A stretch of DNA of 64,000 bases from Pseudomonas sp. MTM4 (GCF_019355055.1 NZ_CP048411.1:2383501-2447500); one strand, 5' to 3'; numbered from the stretch's first letter, positions 26,296 through 35,293 are shown. Numbers and translations are program-made. The notes: a model not told the origin generated them from the letters alone.

Positions 26296-28618
26296 CAAAG
26301 CGCTCAGGCTTCCGACCTGGCTATCGTTCCTGTTTTTCGTAGCACTGCTCGGGCTGGTAGGGCTGACGACATGGCAATGGCGCAACGGCTCTCCGATCAG
26401 TGCTGATCTGCTGCAGTTGTTGCCCAGCGGTGCGCCCGGCGAGCTTGAGCAACTCGCCGAGCGACGGATGCAGGAGCCGTTGAACCGCGATCTGATGCTG
26501 CTGGTTCATCATGCAGACGAAGACACAACCCACGCGCTGGGCAACGAAATCACCGACACCCTTCGCGCCAGCGGCCTGTTCACCCAGATTCGTCGCTCGG
26601 TGCAAGCCGACCTGCCCGCGGTGCGTCAACAACTGCTCGATCATCGTCTGGCGCTACTTGGCCCAGCGAGTCGCGAGGCGCTGATCGCCTCGCCGGAAGA
26701 CTTCATTCAGCAACGCCTGCAGCGTCTGTACAGTCCGTTCGAAAGCACCAGCCTGGTGCCCGTCGAACAGGACTGGTTCGGTTTCGCCGATCTGGCTCAG
26801 CGACAGCTGCCGCATCCGGGCAATGTCCATCCCCGCCTGGACGGTTTGCTGGTCGCGGAGCATGGCGGGCAGCACTGGGCGGTGATCCATGCGCAAGCCC
26901 AGGGCGATGCCTTCGACGATCAACTGCCGGTTCTGGTGGACGATCAGGTTCGCGCGGCCCGTAGCCGGGTGGAAGCCAGCCACGGCGAGCTGCTGGCCGC
27001 CGGTGGGCTGCTATACGCCGCCCACGGACAGCGCCAGGCCCGTGAAGAAGCGACGCTGATCGGCAGCATCTCGTTGGTCGCCACACTTGCCTTGCTGCAT
27101 CTGCTTTTCCGCACGCCTCGTGTCTTGCTGGTTGCGCTGCCGGTGGCGGTCGGAGCCCTCAGCGGTGCCGCCGCCTGCGTGGCGCTATTCGGCCAGATCC
27201 ATGTGTTGACACTGGTGCTCGGCGCCAGCCTGGTTGGGGTCAGTATCGACTTTCCGCTGCATTACCTGTCCAAGAGCTGGACCTTGCAGCCCTGGCACGC
27301 CTATCGAGCGCTGCGCCTGACGCTTCCAGGCTTGGCGCTGGCCCTGGCAACCAACGTTATCGGCTATCTGGCAATGTCGTTTACGCCGTTTCCAGCGTTG
27401 AGCCAGGTGGCGGTGTTTTCCGCAGCGGGACTGCTCGGCGCCTTCTTCTGTGCCACCTGCCTGTTACCCTCGTTGCTGAATGCGCCGCTACAGCCCTGGG
27501 CCACCCCGCTGGGCTGGGCCGAGCGCTGGATGAAGTTGCGCGGCGCCCTGCTCCGCCGCGTTCCAACGCCCTGGTTGCTGGCCGTGTTCATCCTGTTCTG
27601 CATCATCGGGATCAGCCAGGTGTCCTTCAAGGATGACCTGCGCCAGTGGATCAGCCGTGCACCCGCGCTACAGCAGCAGACCGAACGCATCGGCGAGATC
27701 ACCGGATTCGAGCCGACCAGCCAATACTTCCTGGTCCGCGCGGCCAACCCCGACGAGCTACTGGCGCGTCAGGATGAACTCGCCACCCGTCTCGATGCTC
27801 TGGTCGCCGAAGACAAGCTGCATGGTTATCTGGCGCTGAGCCAGCTGGTCGCGCCCACCACCGCACAGGAAAGCCTGCATTCAGCGCTGCCACGCTTGCT
27901 GGAAGCCAGCCAGCCCCTGCTGGAACTCGGCGTGACCCAGGACATGCTCGAACAAGAACTCGCCGCCCTGCTGGCGCTGCCGGTTGCCAGTCTCGATCAG
28001 GTGCTGGCGGGCCCGCTCGCCGAACCCTGGCGACCGTTATGGCTGGGCGCCCGAGGCGACGGTTCGGTGGCGGGCTTGGTCAGCCTGCAAGGGCTTCGTG
28101 ACAGCGCGGCGCTTCACGGCTTGGGCGACGGCATCGGCGGGGTGAAACTTATCGACCGGCCCGCCGAACTGAACCGCCTGTTTGCCGAGACCCAAGCTCA
28201 GGCGGCGCTGCTCAAACTGCTGGCGGCGGGGCTGATTTTCGCCCTGCTGTGCCTGCCGTTCGGTTGGCGTGGCGCATCGCGCTGCCTGGCCGTACCGCTG
28301 CTGGCAGCGATGGGCAGCCTGGCTTGCCTGGGCTGGCTCGGCCAACCGCTGACCCTGTTCGGCCTGTTCGGGCTGTTGTTGGTCACAGCGATCGGCGTCG
28401 ACTACGCCATCCTGATGCGCGAACGCATTGGTGGAGCCGCGGTGAGCCTGGTTGGCACCCTGCTGACGGCCGTCACCACCTGGCTATCGTTCGGGCTGCT
28501 AGCCTTATCGAGCACGCCGGCGGTCAGCAATTTCGGGCTGGCGGTGGGGCTCGGGCTGGTATTCGCCTTCGCGTTGGCGCCCTGGGCCGCCGAATCTGAC
28601 AGAGAAGTCGCATGCTGA
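26279..28618 (+). CDS. MMPL/RND-family exporter
   Basis: The 779-residue protein looks like a duplicated RND-type transporter: an N-terminal helix, a large periplasmic loop, a bundle of helices from about residue 255 to 430, then a second helix, loop and bundle from about 640 to 770. SIDFPLHYL and GVDYAILMRERIGG are the conserved intramembrane motifs of MMPL proteins. With the LolA-like gene it probably extracts and exports the lipid-linked polyene. It is followed by the only sizeable gap in the cluster (153 bp). Confidence 0.85.
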   Translation: MTSPTDKALRLPTWLSFLFFVALLGLVGLTTWQWRNGSPISADLLQLLPSGAPGELEQLAERRMQEPLNRDLMLLVHHADEDTTHALGNEITDTLRASGLFTQIRRSVQADLPAVRQQLLDHRLALLGPASREALIASPEDFIQQRLQRLYSPFESTSLVPVEQDWFGFADLAQRQLPHPGNVHPRLDGLLVAEHGGQHWAVIHAQAQGDAFDDQLPVLVDDQVRAARSRVEASHGELLAAGGLLYAAHGQRQAREEATLIGSISLVATLALLHLLFRTPRVLLVALPVAVGALSGAAACVALFGQIHVLTLVLGASLVGVSIDFPLHYLSKSWTLQPWHAYRALRLTLPGLALALATNVIGYLAMSFTPFPALSQVAVFSAAGLLGAFFCATCLLPSLLNAPLQPWATPLGWAERWMKLRGALLRRVPTPWLLAVFILFCIIGISQVSFKDDLRQWISRAPALQQQTERIGEITGFEPTSQYFLVRAANPDELLARQDELATRLDALVAEDKLHGYLALSQLVAPTTAQESLHSALPRLLEASQPLLELGVTQDMLEQELAALLALPVASLDQVLAGPLAEPWRPLWLGARGDGSVAGLVSLQGLRDSAALHGLGDGIGGVKLIDRPAELNRLFAETQAQAALLKLLAAGLIFALLCLPFGWRGASRCLAVPLLAAMGSLACLGWLGQPLTLFGLFGLLLVTAIGVDYAILMRERIGGAAVSLVGTLLTAVTTWLSFGLLALSSTPAVSNFGLAVGLGLVFAFALAPWAAESDREVAC

Positions 28619-28771
28619 GCGGTCGTCCATTGCGCGCATTGGCGTTGCCTCCTCGAACTGCGGCGACATCCATCGTGAGCTGCGCATCGCCTCGATCCAG
28701 CGCTGAGCATTTCCCGCGGTTGCCTTACGGCGGCCATCCTTCCAACCGAGTCGATCAAGGACCGGATCTTC

Positions 28772-30016
28772 ATGAATGCAGAACAACGTAGCGTCGTCGT
28801 CATTGGTGCGGGACCGTCCGGTGCCATCGCTGCCGCGCTGCTCAAGCGCAAGGGCCATGATGTGCTGATCATCGAGCGGCAGCGCTTTCCGCGTTTCTCC
28901 ATCGGCGAGAGCCTGCTGTCGCACTGCCTGGATTTCGTCGAGGAAGCCGGGATGCTCGAAGCGGTCCAGGCCGCCGGCTTCCAGACCAAACATGGTGCCG
29001 CGTTCGGTTGGGGCGAGCGCTACAGCGAGTTCGATTTCCGCGACAAATTCACCGCGGGTCATGGCAGCACCTATCAGGTCCTGCGCGCCGACTTCGACAA
29101 GCTGCTGGCCGACCAGGCCGGGTTGCAGGGCGTCGAGATCCGCTATGAAGAGGAAATCATCGCGGCGGACTTCGCCAACCAGCGCCCGCGTCTGCAGGTG
29201 CGCCGCCTGGATGGCAGCGAATACGCCGTCGAAGCGGCGTTCGTGCTCGACGCCAGCGGCTACGGTCGCGTCCTGCCGCGTCTGCTCGATCTGGAGGCGC
29301 CGTCGAACTTTCCGCTGCGTCGTGCCGTGTTCACGCATATCCAGGACAACATCGACGACCCGCAATTCGACCGCGACAAGATCCTCATCACCACCCATCC
29401 CGAGCTGCGCGACGTCTGGTACTGGACCATTCCCTTCAGCAATGGGCGCTGCTCGCTGGGCGTGGTCGCCAGCGCCGAACGCTACGAAGGCCGCCCGCTG
29501 GATCTGGACGCCTGCCTCAAGGAATTCGTGCTGGAGGCGCCCAACCTCAAGCGCATCCTCAAGCATGCCGAATGGGATACCCCGGCGCGCCTGATCGGCG
29601 GCTACTCGGCCAACGTCAAGACGCTGCACGGTCCGGGTTTCGCCCTGCTGGGCAATGCGGCGGAATTCCTCGATCCGGTGTTCTCCTCCGGCGTCACCAT
29701 CGCCATGCGTTCGGCGAGCATGGCGGCGGCCGTGCTGCATCGCCAGCTGGCGGGCGAAACGGTGGACTGGGAAGCGCAGTTCGCGGTGCCGCTCAAGCGC
29801 GGCGTGAACACCTTCCGCACCTATGTCGAGGGTTGGTACGACGGCAGCTTCCAGGACGTGATCTATTACGAGCACGCCCAGCCGGAGATTCGCCGGATGA
29901 TCAGCTCGATCCTCGCCGGCTATGCCTGGGACGAAAAGAACCCCTACGTCGCCGAGCCCAAACGCCGTCTGCGAGTGCTGGCCGAGCTGTGCGCCGCGCC
30001 TGTGACGAGTGCCTGA
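28772..30016 (+). CDS. Flavin-dependent halogenase-like oxidoreductase
   Basis: The 414-residue protein has the FAD motif GAGPSG (12-17) and RFPRFSIGESLL (38-49), shared by flavin-dependent halogenases and geranylgeranyl-reductase-like enzymes. It has an exact halogenase signature WYWTIP (216-221, WxWxIP) and a lysine in FQTKHGAAF (Lys73) at the position of the essential halogenase lysine. FLDPVFSSGVTIA (299-311) also fits the Trp_halogenase family. In this cluster, halogenation of the aromatic head group is the natural prediction, as in brominated xanthomonadins. A non-halogenating flavin oxidoreductase is not excluded. Confidence 0.78.
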   Translation: MNAEQRSVVVIGAGPSGAIAAALLKRKGHDVLIIERQRFPRFSIGESLLSHCLDFVEEAGMLEAVQAAGFQTKHGAAFGWGERYSEFDFRDKFTAGHGSTYQVLRADFDKLLADQAGLQGVEIRYEEEIIAADFANQRPRLQVRRLDGSEYAVEAAFVLDASGYGRVLPRLLDLEAPSNFPLRRAVFTHIQDNIDDPQFDRDKILITTHPELRDVWYWTIPFSNGRCSLGVVASAERYEGRPLDLDACLKEFVLEAPNLKRILKHAEWDTPARLIGGYSANVKTLHGPGFALLGNAAEFLDPVFSSGVTIAMRSASMAAAVLHRQLAGETVDWEAQFAVPLKRGVNTFRTYVEGWYDGSFQDVIYYEHAQPEIRRMISSILAGYAWDEKNPYVAEPKRRLRVLAELCAAPVTSA

Positions 30017-30026
30017 GTCTTCTTGC

Positions 30027-30560
30027 ATGACTGCACTGAACCGTCACACATGCTGCCTGGTCTGGCTGTCGCTGGCACTGATGCTCGGCGCCTGCGCCCA
30101 ACGCGCAACGCTGCCGACTCAGATGCCACGGCTCGATTTGCCGCTGCAGCTGCAAATCGAGCGCCGGAGCCAGGACGACGTGCGTACCTGGCTGCTGGTG
30201 ATCCAGCAGGAAGGCGCTGCCTTGCGCTGGTCGCTGCTCGATCCACTGGGCGTTCCGCTGGCGCGCCAGCTGTTGATCAATGGCCAATGGCGGGCGGATG
30301 GCCTGCTCCCGCCCAATGCCGGGGCGCGCGAGCTGTTCGCCGCCCTGCTGTTCGCCTTGACGCCTGCCGATCAACTGGACGACCTGTACTCCGATACGTC
30401 TTGGAGCCAGCAGCAGGACGGGCGATCACTGGCAAGCGATACGCCGTCGGCGTGGCACGTCCGGTATCGGGAGAACGATCGCTTCGATCTCGACGTAGGG
30501 TCGGCGCTGACCTATGGTGTCGCCCCCATCGCGACAGCCACCGGAGCCCGCCAGAAATGA
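30027..30560 (+). CDS. DUF3261-type lipoprotein of aryl polyene clusters
   Basis: The 177-residue product has a lipoprotein signal peptide ending in the lipobox LGAC (Cys23), followed by a small beta-rich domain. Such DUF3261 lipoproteins are regular members of aryl polyene clusters and may work at the outer membrane with the LolA-like protein, by analogy with LolB. That role is inference. ATG 30027 is preferred to a GTG 6 codons upstream because the signal peptide then has normal length. It overlaps the next gene by 4 bp. Confidence 0.78.
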   Translation: MTALNRHTCCLVWLSLALMLGACAQRATLPTQMPRLDLPLQLQIERRSQDDVRTWLLVIQQEGAALRWSLLDPLGVPLARQLLINGQWRADGLLPPNAGARELFAALLFALTPADQLDDLYSDTSWSQQQDGRSLASDTPSAWHVRYRENDRFDLDVGSALTYGVAPIATATGARQK

Positions 30561-31741
30561 CCGCCTACCTGAACGCCCTCGGCGTGATCTGCGCGCTGGG
30601 TCGCGGTAAGGCCGAGGTGACCCGACGGCTGCTGACAGGTGACGGTTCGGCCATGCAGCCGTATCCGCAACCGGTTGCCGGTCGGCGCGTTCCGGTCGGT
30701 GCCGTCACCTGCGAGCTGCCTTCTCTCGCTGATTTCCCGCAGCGCCACGCAACGCGTAACAACCAGATGCTGCTGGCCGCTGTCGAGGAGATCGAGGCCG
30801 AGCTGCATGAAGCCATAGCCCGCTTCGGTCCAGCGCGTATCGGCGTGGTCATGGGCACCAGCACCACCGGTATCCAGGAAGCCAGCCTGGGCATCGCCGG
30901 GCTGGCCCGCGACGGCCACCTTCCGGCCAGCTACCACTACGCCCATCAGGAGCTTTGCGCCCCGGCGAGCTTTCTCAGCGAGCGGCTGCAGCTCAGCGGT
31001 CCGAGTTACGCCATCTCCACCGCCTGCACCTCCAGCGCACGCGCGCTGCTCAGCGCCAAGCGCCTGCTGGACGCAGGAATCTGCGATGCGGTGATCTGCG
31101 GTGGCGTGGATACCCTTTGCGACCTCACACTGCAGGGCTTCAGCGCACTGGAGGCGGTCAGCACGCGTGTCTGCAATCCGTTTTCCGCCAACCGCGACGG
31201 GATCAATATCGGCGAGGCGGCGGCCGTATTTCTGATGACGCGCGAGCCAGCGCCCATCGCCCTGCTCGGCGGCGGCGCCAGCTCCGACGCGCATCACATC
31301 TCTGCGCCCGATCCGCAAGGGCTAGGCGCCATCGAGGCCATGCGTCAGGCACTAGCCAGCGCATCGGTCGCTGCAGAACAGATCAGCTATCTCAACCTGC
31401 ACGGCACCGCCACCCGTCACAACGACGCCATGGAAAGCCTGGCAGTTGCCACGGTATTTCCGGGCGGCGTGGCCTGCTCCTCAAGCAAGCCGCTCACCGG
31501 CCACACCCTGGGCGCCGCCGGGGCGTTGGAAGCCGCGTTCTGCTGGCTGGCGCTGTCCGACTGCAATCGAGCAGGCCTACTGCCACCGCATCGCTGGGAT
31601 AACGAGGAGGATGCCGACTTGCCGCGTCTGAATCTGGTCACCGACGGTACGACCATGGCTGCAGCGGCCCGACGAGCGATGATGAGCAACTCCTTCGCCT
31701 TCGGCGGCAACAACATCAGCCTGATCCTGGGAGACGCGTAA
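30557..31741 (+). CDS. apeO: Beta-ketoacyl-ACP synthase, elongating subunit
   Basis: The 394-residue ketosynthase has the active-site cysteine in STACTSSA (Cys157) and the two histidines in LHGTAT (His282) and KPLTGHTLGAAGA (His316), plus the glycine-rich SNSFAFGGNN at the end. In described systems ApeO pairs with the chain-length factor ApeC to extend the polyene. The ATG overlaps the DUF3261 stop; the TAATG junction couples it to the next gene. Confidence 0.9.
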   Translation: MTAYLNALGVICALGRGKAEVTRRLLTGDGSAMQPYPQPVAGRRVPVGAVTCELPSLADFPQRHATRNNQMLLAAVEEIEAELHEAIARFGPARIGVVMGTSTTGIQEASLGIAGLARDGHLPASYHYAHQELCAPASFLSERLQLSGPSYAISTACTSSARALLSAKRLLDAGICDAVICGGVDTLCDLTLQGFSALEAVSTRVCNPFSANRDGINIGEAAAVFLMTREPAPIALLGGGASSDAHHISAPDPQGLGAIEAMRQALASASVAAEQISYLNLHGTATRHNDAMESLAVATVFPGGVACSSSKPLTGHTLGAAGALEAAFCWLALSDCNRAGLLPPHRWDNEEDADLPRLNLVTDGTTMAAAARRAMMSNSFAFGGNNISLILGDA

Positions 31742-32193
31742 TGATCGACTGGCCAATCGCCGAATTGCTGCCCCACGCCGGCAACATGATCCTGCTCGAC
31801 GCGGTCGAGGCCTTCGACGCCGAAAGCCTGGAAGCCAGGCTGCAGGTGAAGCCCACCGGGCTGCTCAATCTGCCCGACGGCAGTCTGCCGGCCTGGGTCG
31901 GCGTGGAAATCATGGCGCAGGCCGTCGCCGCGTTCGCCGGCTGTCAATCACGCCTGGCCGGGCTGCCGGTCGAGCTGGGTTTCCTACTCGGCACCCGCAA
32001 CTATCAATGCAATGTCGAGCACTTCCCGGCCGGCGCCACGCTGCGCATCCGTGCGCTGCGCTCGCTGCAGGATGACAACGGTATGGGCGTGTTCGAATGC
32101 CATCTTGACGGGCCCGATATCCATGCCGAGGCGCGTCTCAACGTGTTCCGCCCGCCCGAGGTGGCGAGCTATCTTCAAGAGCCCACTCCATGA
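31741..32193 (+). CDS. apeP: Hotdog-fold 3-hydroxyacyl-ACP dehydratase
   Basis: This 150-residue protein begins with LLPHAGNMILLDAV, the FabZ/FabA-like opening with a candidate catalytic histidine, and has GVEIMAQAVAAFAG in the central helix. In characterised aryl polyene systems two dehydratases, ApeI and ApeP, form a heterocomplex. The ApeI partner would here be the C-terminal domain of the ligase fusion at 20315-21994. It shares one base with apeO and overlaps apeQ by 4 bp. Confidence 0.85.
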   Translation: MIDWPIAELLPHAGNMILLDAVEAFDAESLEARLQVKPTGLLNLPDGSLPAWVGVEIMAQAVAAFAGCQSRLAGLPVELGFLLGTRNYQCNVEHFPAGATLRIRALRSLQDDNGMGVFECHLDGPDIHAEARLNVFRPPEVASYLQEPTP

Positions 32194-32918
32194 GCAAAAC
32201 CATTCTCGTCACTGGCTCCAGCCGTGGCATCGGCCGGGCCATCGCCCTGCGCCTGGCCGAAAGCGGCCACGACATCGTCCTGCACTGCCGCGCCAGGCGC
32301 GATGAGGCCGAAGCCGTGCAAGCGCGCATTCAGGCCATGGGCCGCCAGGCGCGCATCCTGCAATTCGACGTTGCAGACCGTGAGCAATGCCGCATGCAGC
32401 TGGAGGCCGATATCGAAGCGCATGACGCCTACTACGGGGTGGTCTGCAACGCCGGCCTGACCCGCGACGGCGCATTTCCGGCGCTGAGCGAAGACGACTG
32501 GGATCAAGTGCTGCGTACCAATCTGGATGGCTTTTTCAACGTGCTGCAGCCGTTGACCATGCCGATGATTCGCCGCCGCCAGCCCGGCCGGATCGTGTGC
32601 ATCACGTCCGTCTCTGGCCTGATCGGCAATCGAGGCCAGGTCAACTACAGTGCCTCCAAGGCCGGGGTGATCGGCGCGGCCAAGGCGCTGGCGGTGGAAC
32701 TGGGCAAACGCCGGATCACCGTCAACTGCGTCGCGCCAGGACTGATCGACACCGACATGCTCGACGAACACCTGCCCATCGAGGAGATGCTCAAGATGAT
32801 CCCCGCCCAGCGCATGGGAACGCCCGAGGAGGTCGCCGGAGCGGTGAACTTCCTGATGTCGGATGAGGCAGGCTACATCACTCGCCAGGTATTGGCCGTG
32901 AACGGCGGGCTGTGCTGA
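32190..32918 (+). CDS. apeQ: 3-oxoacyl-ACP reductase (FabG-like)
   Basis: This 242-residue short-chain dehydrogenase has the NADPH motif TGSSRGIG (8-15), the NAG motif (87-89) and the catalytic Ser140, Tyr153 and Lys157 (GQVNYSASKAGV). It reduces the 3-keto group after each elongation in the polyene pathway. The gene overlaps apeP upstream and apeR downstream, one translationally coupled unit. Confidence 0.9.
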   Translation: MSKTILVTGSSRGIGRAIALRLAESGHDIVLHCRARRDEAEAVQARIQAMGRQARILQFDVADREQCRMQLEADIEAHDAYYGVVCNAGLTRDGAFPALSEDDWDQVLRTNLDGFFNVLQPLTMPMIRRRQPGRIVCITSVSGLIGNRGQVNYSASKAGVIGAAKALAVELGKRRITVNCVAPGLIDTDMLDEHLPIEEMLKMIPAQRMGTPEEVAGAVNFLMSDEAGYITRQVLAVNGGLC

Positions 32919-34144
32919 TGAAACGCGTCGTCGTCACCGGCATGGCCGGCATCACTTCGCTGGGCAACGACTGGGCTTCCATCGAAGCCAACTTCAGCGC
33001 CAGCCGCAGCGGCATCCGCCGCATGGACGAGTGGGATCGCTTCCGCGAGCTGAATACCCGCCTGGCCGGCCCGGTGGATGATTTCGTCGTGCCTTCGCAC
33101 TGGACACGCAAGCAACTGCGCAGCATGGGCCGCGTCTCACGGTTGTCGGTGAAAGCCGCCGAGCAGGCTCTGCAGCAAGCGGGGCTGCTTGACGATCAGA
33201 GCATCCGTGACGGACGTATGGGCGTCGCCTGTGGCTCGTCCACCGGCAGCACCGAAGAAATCAAGGCCTTCGGCAACATGCTGCTCAATTCGGTCGCCGA
33301 TGGCCTCAACGCCAACTCCTACATCCGCATGATGCCGCACACCACGGCGGCCAACATCAGCATCTTTTTCGGCCTGACCGGCAGGGTGATCCCCACGTCC
33401 AGCGCCTGCACCAGCGGCAGCCAAGGCATCGGTTACGCCTATGAAGCGATCAAGTACGGGCGCCTGCCGCTGATGCTGGCCGGCGGTGCCGAGGAGCTCT
33501 GCGCCACCGAGGCCATGGTGTTCGACGCGCTTTACGCGACCAGCCTGAAGAACGATGCGCCGCAGACCACGCCCCGCCCCTACGACAGCGGCCGCGACGG
33601 TCTGGTGATCGGCGAAGGCGCCGGCATGCTGGTGCTCGAGGAACTGGAACATGCCTTCGCCCGCGGCGCTACCATTTATGCCGAGCTGGTCGGCTTCGGC
33701 AGCAATGCCGATGGCCAGCACGCGACGAAACCCGAGCAGGTGACCATGCGCCGGGCCATGGAGCTGGCGCTAGAAGATGCGGGTTTGCAAGCCGAGGCGA
33801 TCGGCTACGTCAACGGCCACGGCACCGCTACCGAGCAGGGCGACATTGCCGAAACCCACGCGACTCAGGCGCTGTTCGGTTCGCGTATGCCCATCAGTTC
33901 GCAGAAGAGTTTTTTCGGGCACACGCTGGGCGCTTGCGGGGCTCTGGAATCCTGGTTCAGCATCGAAATGATGAACCGCGACCGCTATATACACACGCTC
34001 AATCTCGACGAGATCGATCCGCGCTGTGGCGAGCTGGACTATATCGTCGGCTCGCCGCGGACCATGCAGCACGAATACGTCATGAACAACAATTTCGCCT
34101 TCGGCGGTATCAATACGTCACTGATTTTCCGCCGCTGGGCCTGA
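32918..34144 (+). CDS. apeR: Beta-ketoacyl-ACP synthase, second ketosynthase
   Basis: The 408-residue ketosynthase has Cys164 in TSSACTSGS, His301 in NGHGTATEQGD and His335 in FFGHTLGACGALE. It is a FabF-like homodimer type; ApeR of described clusters is such a second ketosynthase. ATG 32918 overlaps the apeQ stop. It is the last gene of the cluster; a structured repeat element follows 7 bp later. Confidence 0.9.
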   Translation: MKRVVVTGMAGITSLGNDWASIEANFSASRSGIRRMDEWDRFRELNTRLAGPVDDFVVPSHWTRKQLRSMGRVSRLSVKAAEQALQQAGLLDDQSIRDGRMGVACGSSTGSTEEIKAFGNMLLNSVADGLNANSYIRMMPHTTAANISIFFGLTGRVIPTSSACTSGSQGIGYAYEAIKYGRLPLMLAGGAEELCATEAMVFDALYATSLKNDAPQTTPRPYDSGRDGLVIGEGAGMLVLEELEHAFARGATIYAELVGFGSNADGQHATKPEQVTMRRAMELALEDAGLQAEAIGYVNGHGTATEQGDIAETHATQALFGSRMPISSQKSFFGHTLGACGALESWFSIEMMNRDRYIHTLNLDEIDPRCGELDYIVGSPRTMQHEYVMNNNFAFGGINTSLIFRRWA

Positions 34145-34150
34145 CAGGGA

Positions 34151-34353
34151 CCGTTGAAAACTACCTGCGTTGGCAATACTGCGTTAAAAACAGGCTCGGA
34201 TGCGAGCCCAGTCGGCCTGCTCATTTAGGCCACTAAACTCCGCGTCCTCGCCTGTTTTGACTCGCTACGCTCGCCCTTCGGGCCAGCCTTCGGCTGTTAC
34301 TCCCGCTGGTCGTAGCGCCTTGTCTTGCCTGCCTCGTCTACGTTTTTCAACGG
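34151..34353. repeat. Structured palindromic element with CCGTTGAAAA ends
   Basis: The 203-bp element begins CCGTTGAAAAC and ends with the inverse, GTTTTTCAACGG. Inside are a second inverted pair (AAAACAGGC / GCCTGTTTT) and several short stem-loops: GGCTCG-GATG-CGAGCC, GGCCT/AGGCC, GCCCTTCGGGC and AGCCTTCGGCT. No open frame of note. It looks like a small non-autonomous dispersed element (MITE or REP-cluster type); it may also end transcription of the polyene operon. Confidence 0.6.
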
Positions 34354-34403
34354 CCTGTCTGAGTGCTTAAAGGTCACCCAAAAACAATGCAAGGAGAATG
34401 CAC

Positions 34404-34841
34404 ATGAAAAAAGCTACCTGGATCGGCACGGCGCTCGTGCTCTGCGCTCTGCCCGGCATCAGCCAGGCCCGCGACACCGTCCACTATCTCCCCTTCGATG
34501 AAGTGGTCGCCGAAGCCACCACCGCGGGCCGGCTGGACGGCAGCGTGAAGTTCTACCTCGCCAAGCGCCCAGCCGGGACGAAAATCGTCCGCAGCGGCGT
34601 CACCACCAGCAAGAAGACCAACGCCTTCAACAAGAGCGACGAAGAAGCCTGCCGTTGGGTGCTGCAGTCCGCGCTGATCAACCTGCAGAACGCCGCCAAG
34701 GCCGCCGGCGCCAACGCGGTGGTGGACCTCACCAGCAACTACAAGCACGTCGAGTACAAGGACAGCGAAAAATATGAATGCCACGCCGGGGCGGTTATCG
34801 CGGGCGTCGCCCTCAAGGGTAATCTGGCCGAGGTCAAATAA
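34404..34841 (+). CDS. Small exported protein of unknown function
   Basis: The 145-residue product has a clear signal peptide (MKKATWIGTALVLCALPGIS, cleavage probably after QA) and a compact domain with SGVTTSKKTNAF, WVLQSALINLQNAAKAAGAN and AVVDLTSNYKHVEY. The GANAVVDL part recalls YbjQ-like folds. Similar Pseudomonas proteins are sometimes named excinuclease in annotations, which has no support here. The second ATG (34404) is chosen because AGGAG is 7 nt before it. Two cysteines near the middle and end could form a disulfide. Confidence 0.8.
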   Translation: MKKATWIGTALVLCALPGISQARDTVHYLPFDEVVAEATTAGRLDGSVKFYLAKRPAGTKIVRSGVTTSKKTNAFNKSDEEACRWVLQSALINLQNAAKAAGANAVVDLTSNYKHVEYKDSEKYECHAGAVIAGVALKGNLAEVK

Positions 34842-34997
34842 TGCGGCTGCGCCCGTGCCAACGGTGATGGGCGCTACAGCTTTGCCAGGCGGCGCGGCAG
34901 TTTCCGGCTGTCGCCGCAACCATCCTTCCATGCGAACGAATAGCTGACCGGTAAGTCAACAGAAGCAGAACCTGTCCATCATTTCAGGAGCCGCGTC

Positions 34998-35291
34998 ATG
35001 TTCGGTAACTCGTCGCATAAATTCGAAGTCAATTACATCTTCCAGAACGACCCACGCGCCCAAATCATCGAATCGGAAGATGAGAGTCTCTCCCAGGGCG
35101 AGGCCGCCCGGCGCCTGATCGAGCACCATAATGCCGATGCGGAAAATAGCCTGGTCATGCCCGATGCGGATGCTGAAGAAACCGAGCTGCTACGACAGGC
35201 CGAGGTCGTGGGGATCACCGATATCCGCGTAACCCGGCTGGTTCATGAGCATGAGTCGGGCACCACGCCAGGGCATTATCAGCAGCCTTGA
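34998..35291 (+). CDS. Small hypothetical protein
   Basis: A 97-residue acidic protein starting MFGNSSHKFEVNYIFQNDPR, with AGGAG 8-9 nt before the ATG. It has no signal peptide, membrane segment or motif that I recognise. Codon use looks normal, so it is probably real. Its stop codon lies only 2 bp before the heptamer tandem repeat. Confidence 0.65.
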   Translation: MFGNSSHKFEVNYIFQNDPRAQIIESEDESLSQGEAARRLIEHHNADAENSLVMPDADAEETELLRQAEVVGITDIRVTRLVHEHESGTTPGHYQQP

Positions 35292-35293
35292 AA

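Noticed and set aside
28505..30028. 507-codon frame opposite the halogenase-like gene
   Set aside because: Antisense shadow of a gene with clear motifs; no ribosome-binding site or domain.
34404..34841. Excinuclease subunit
   Set aside because: The protein is a 145-residue exported domain with no nuclease or ATPase motif; the name used in some annotations is not supported by the sequence.
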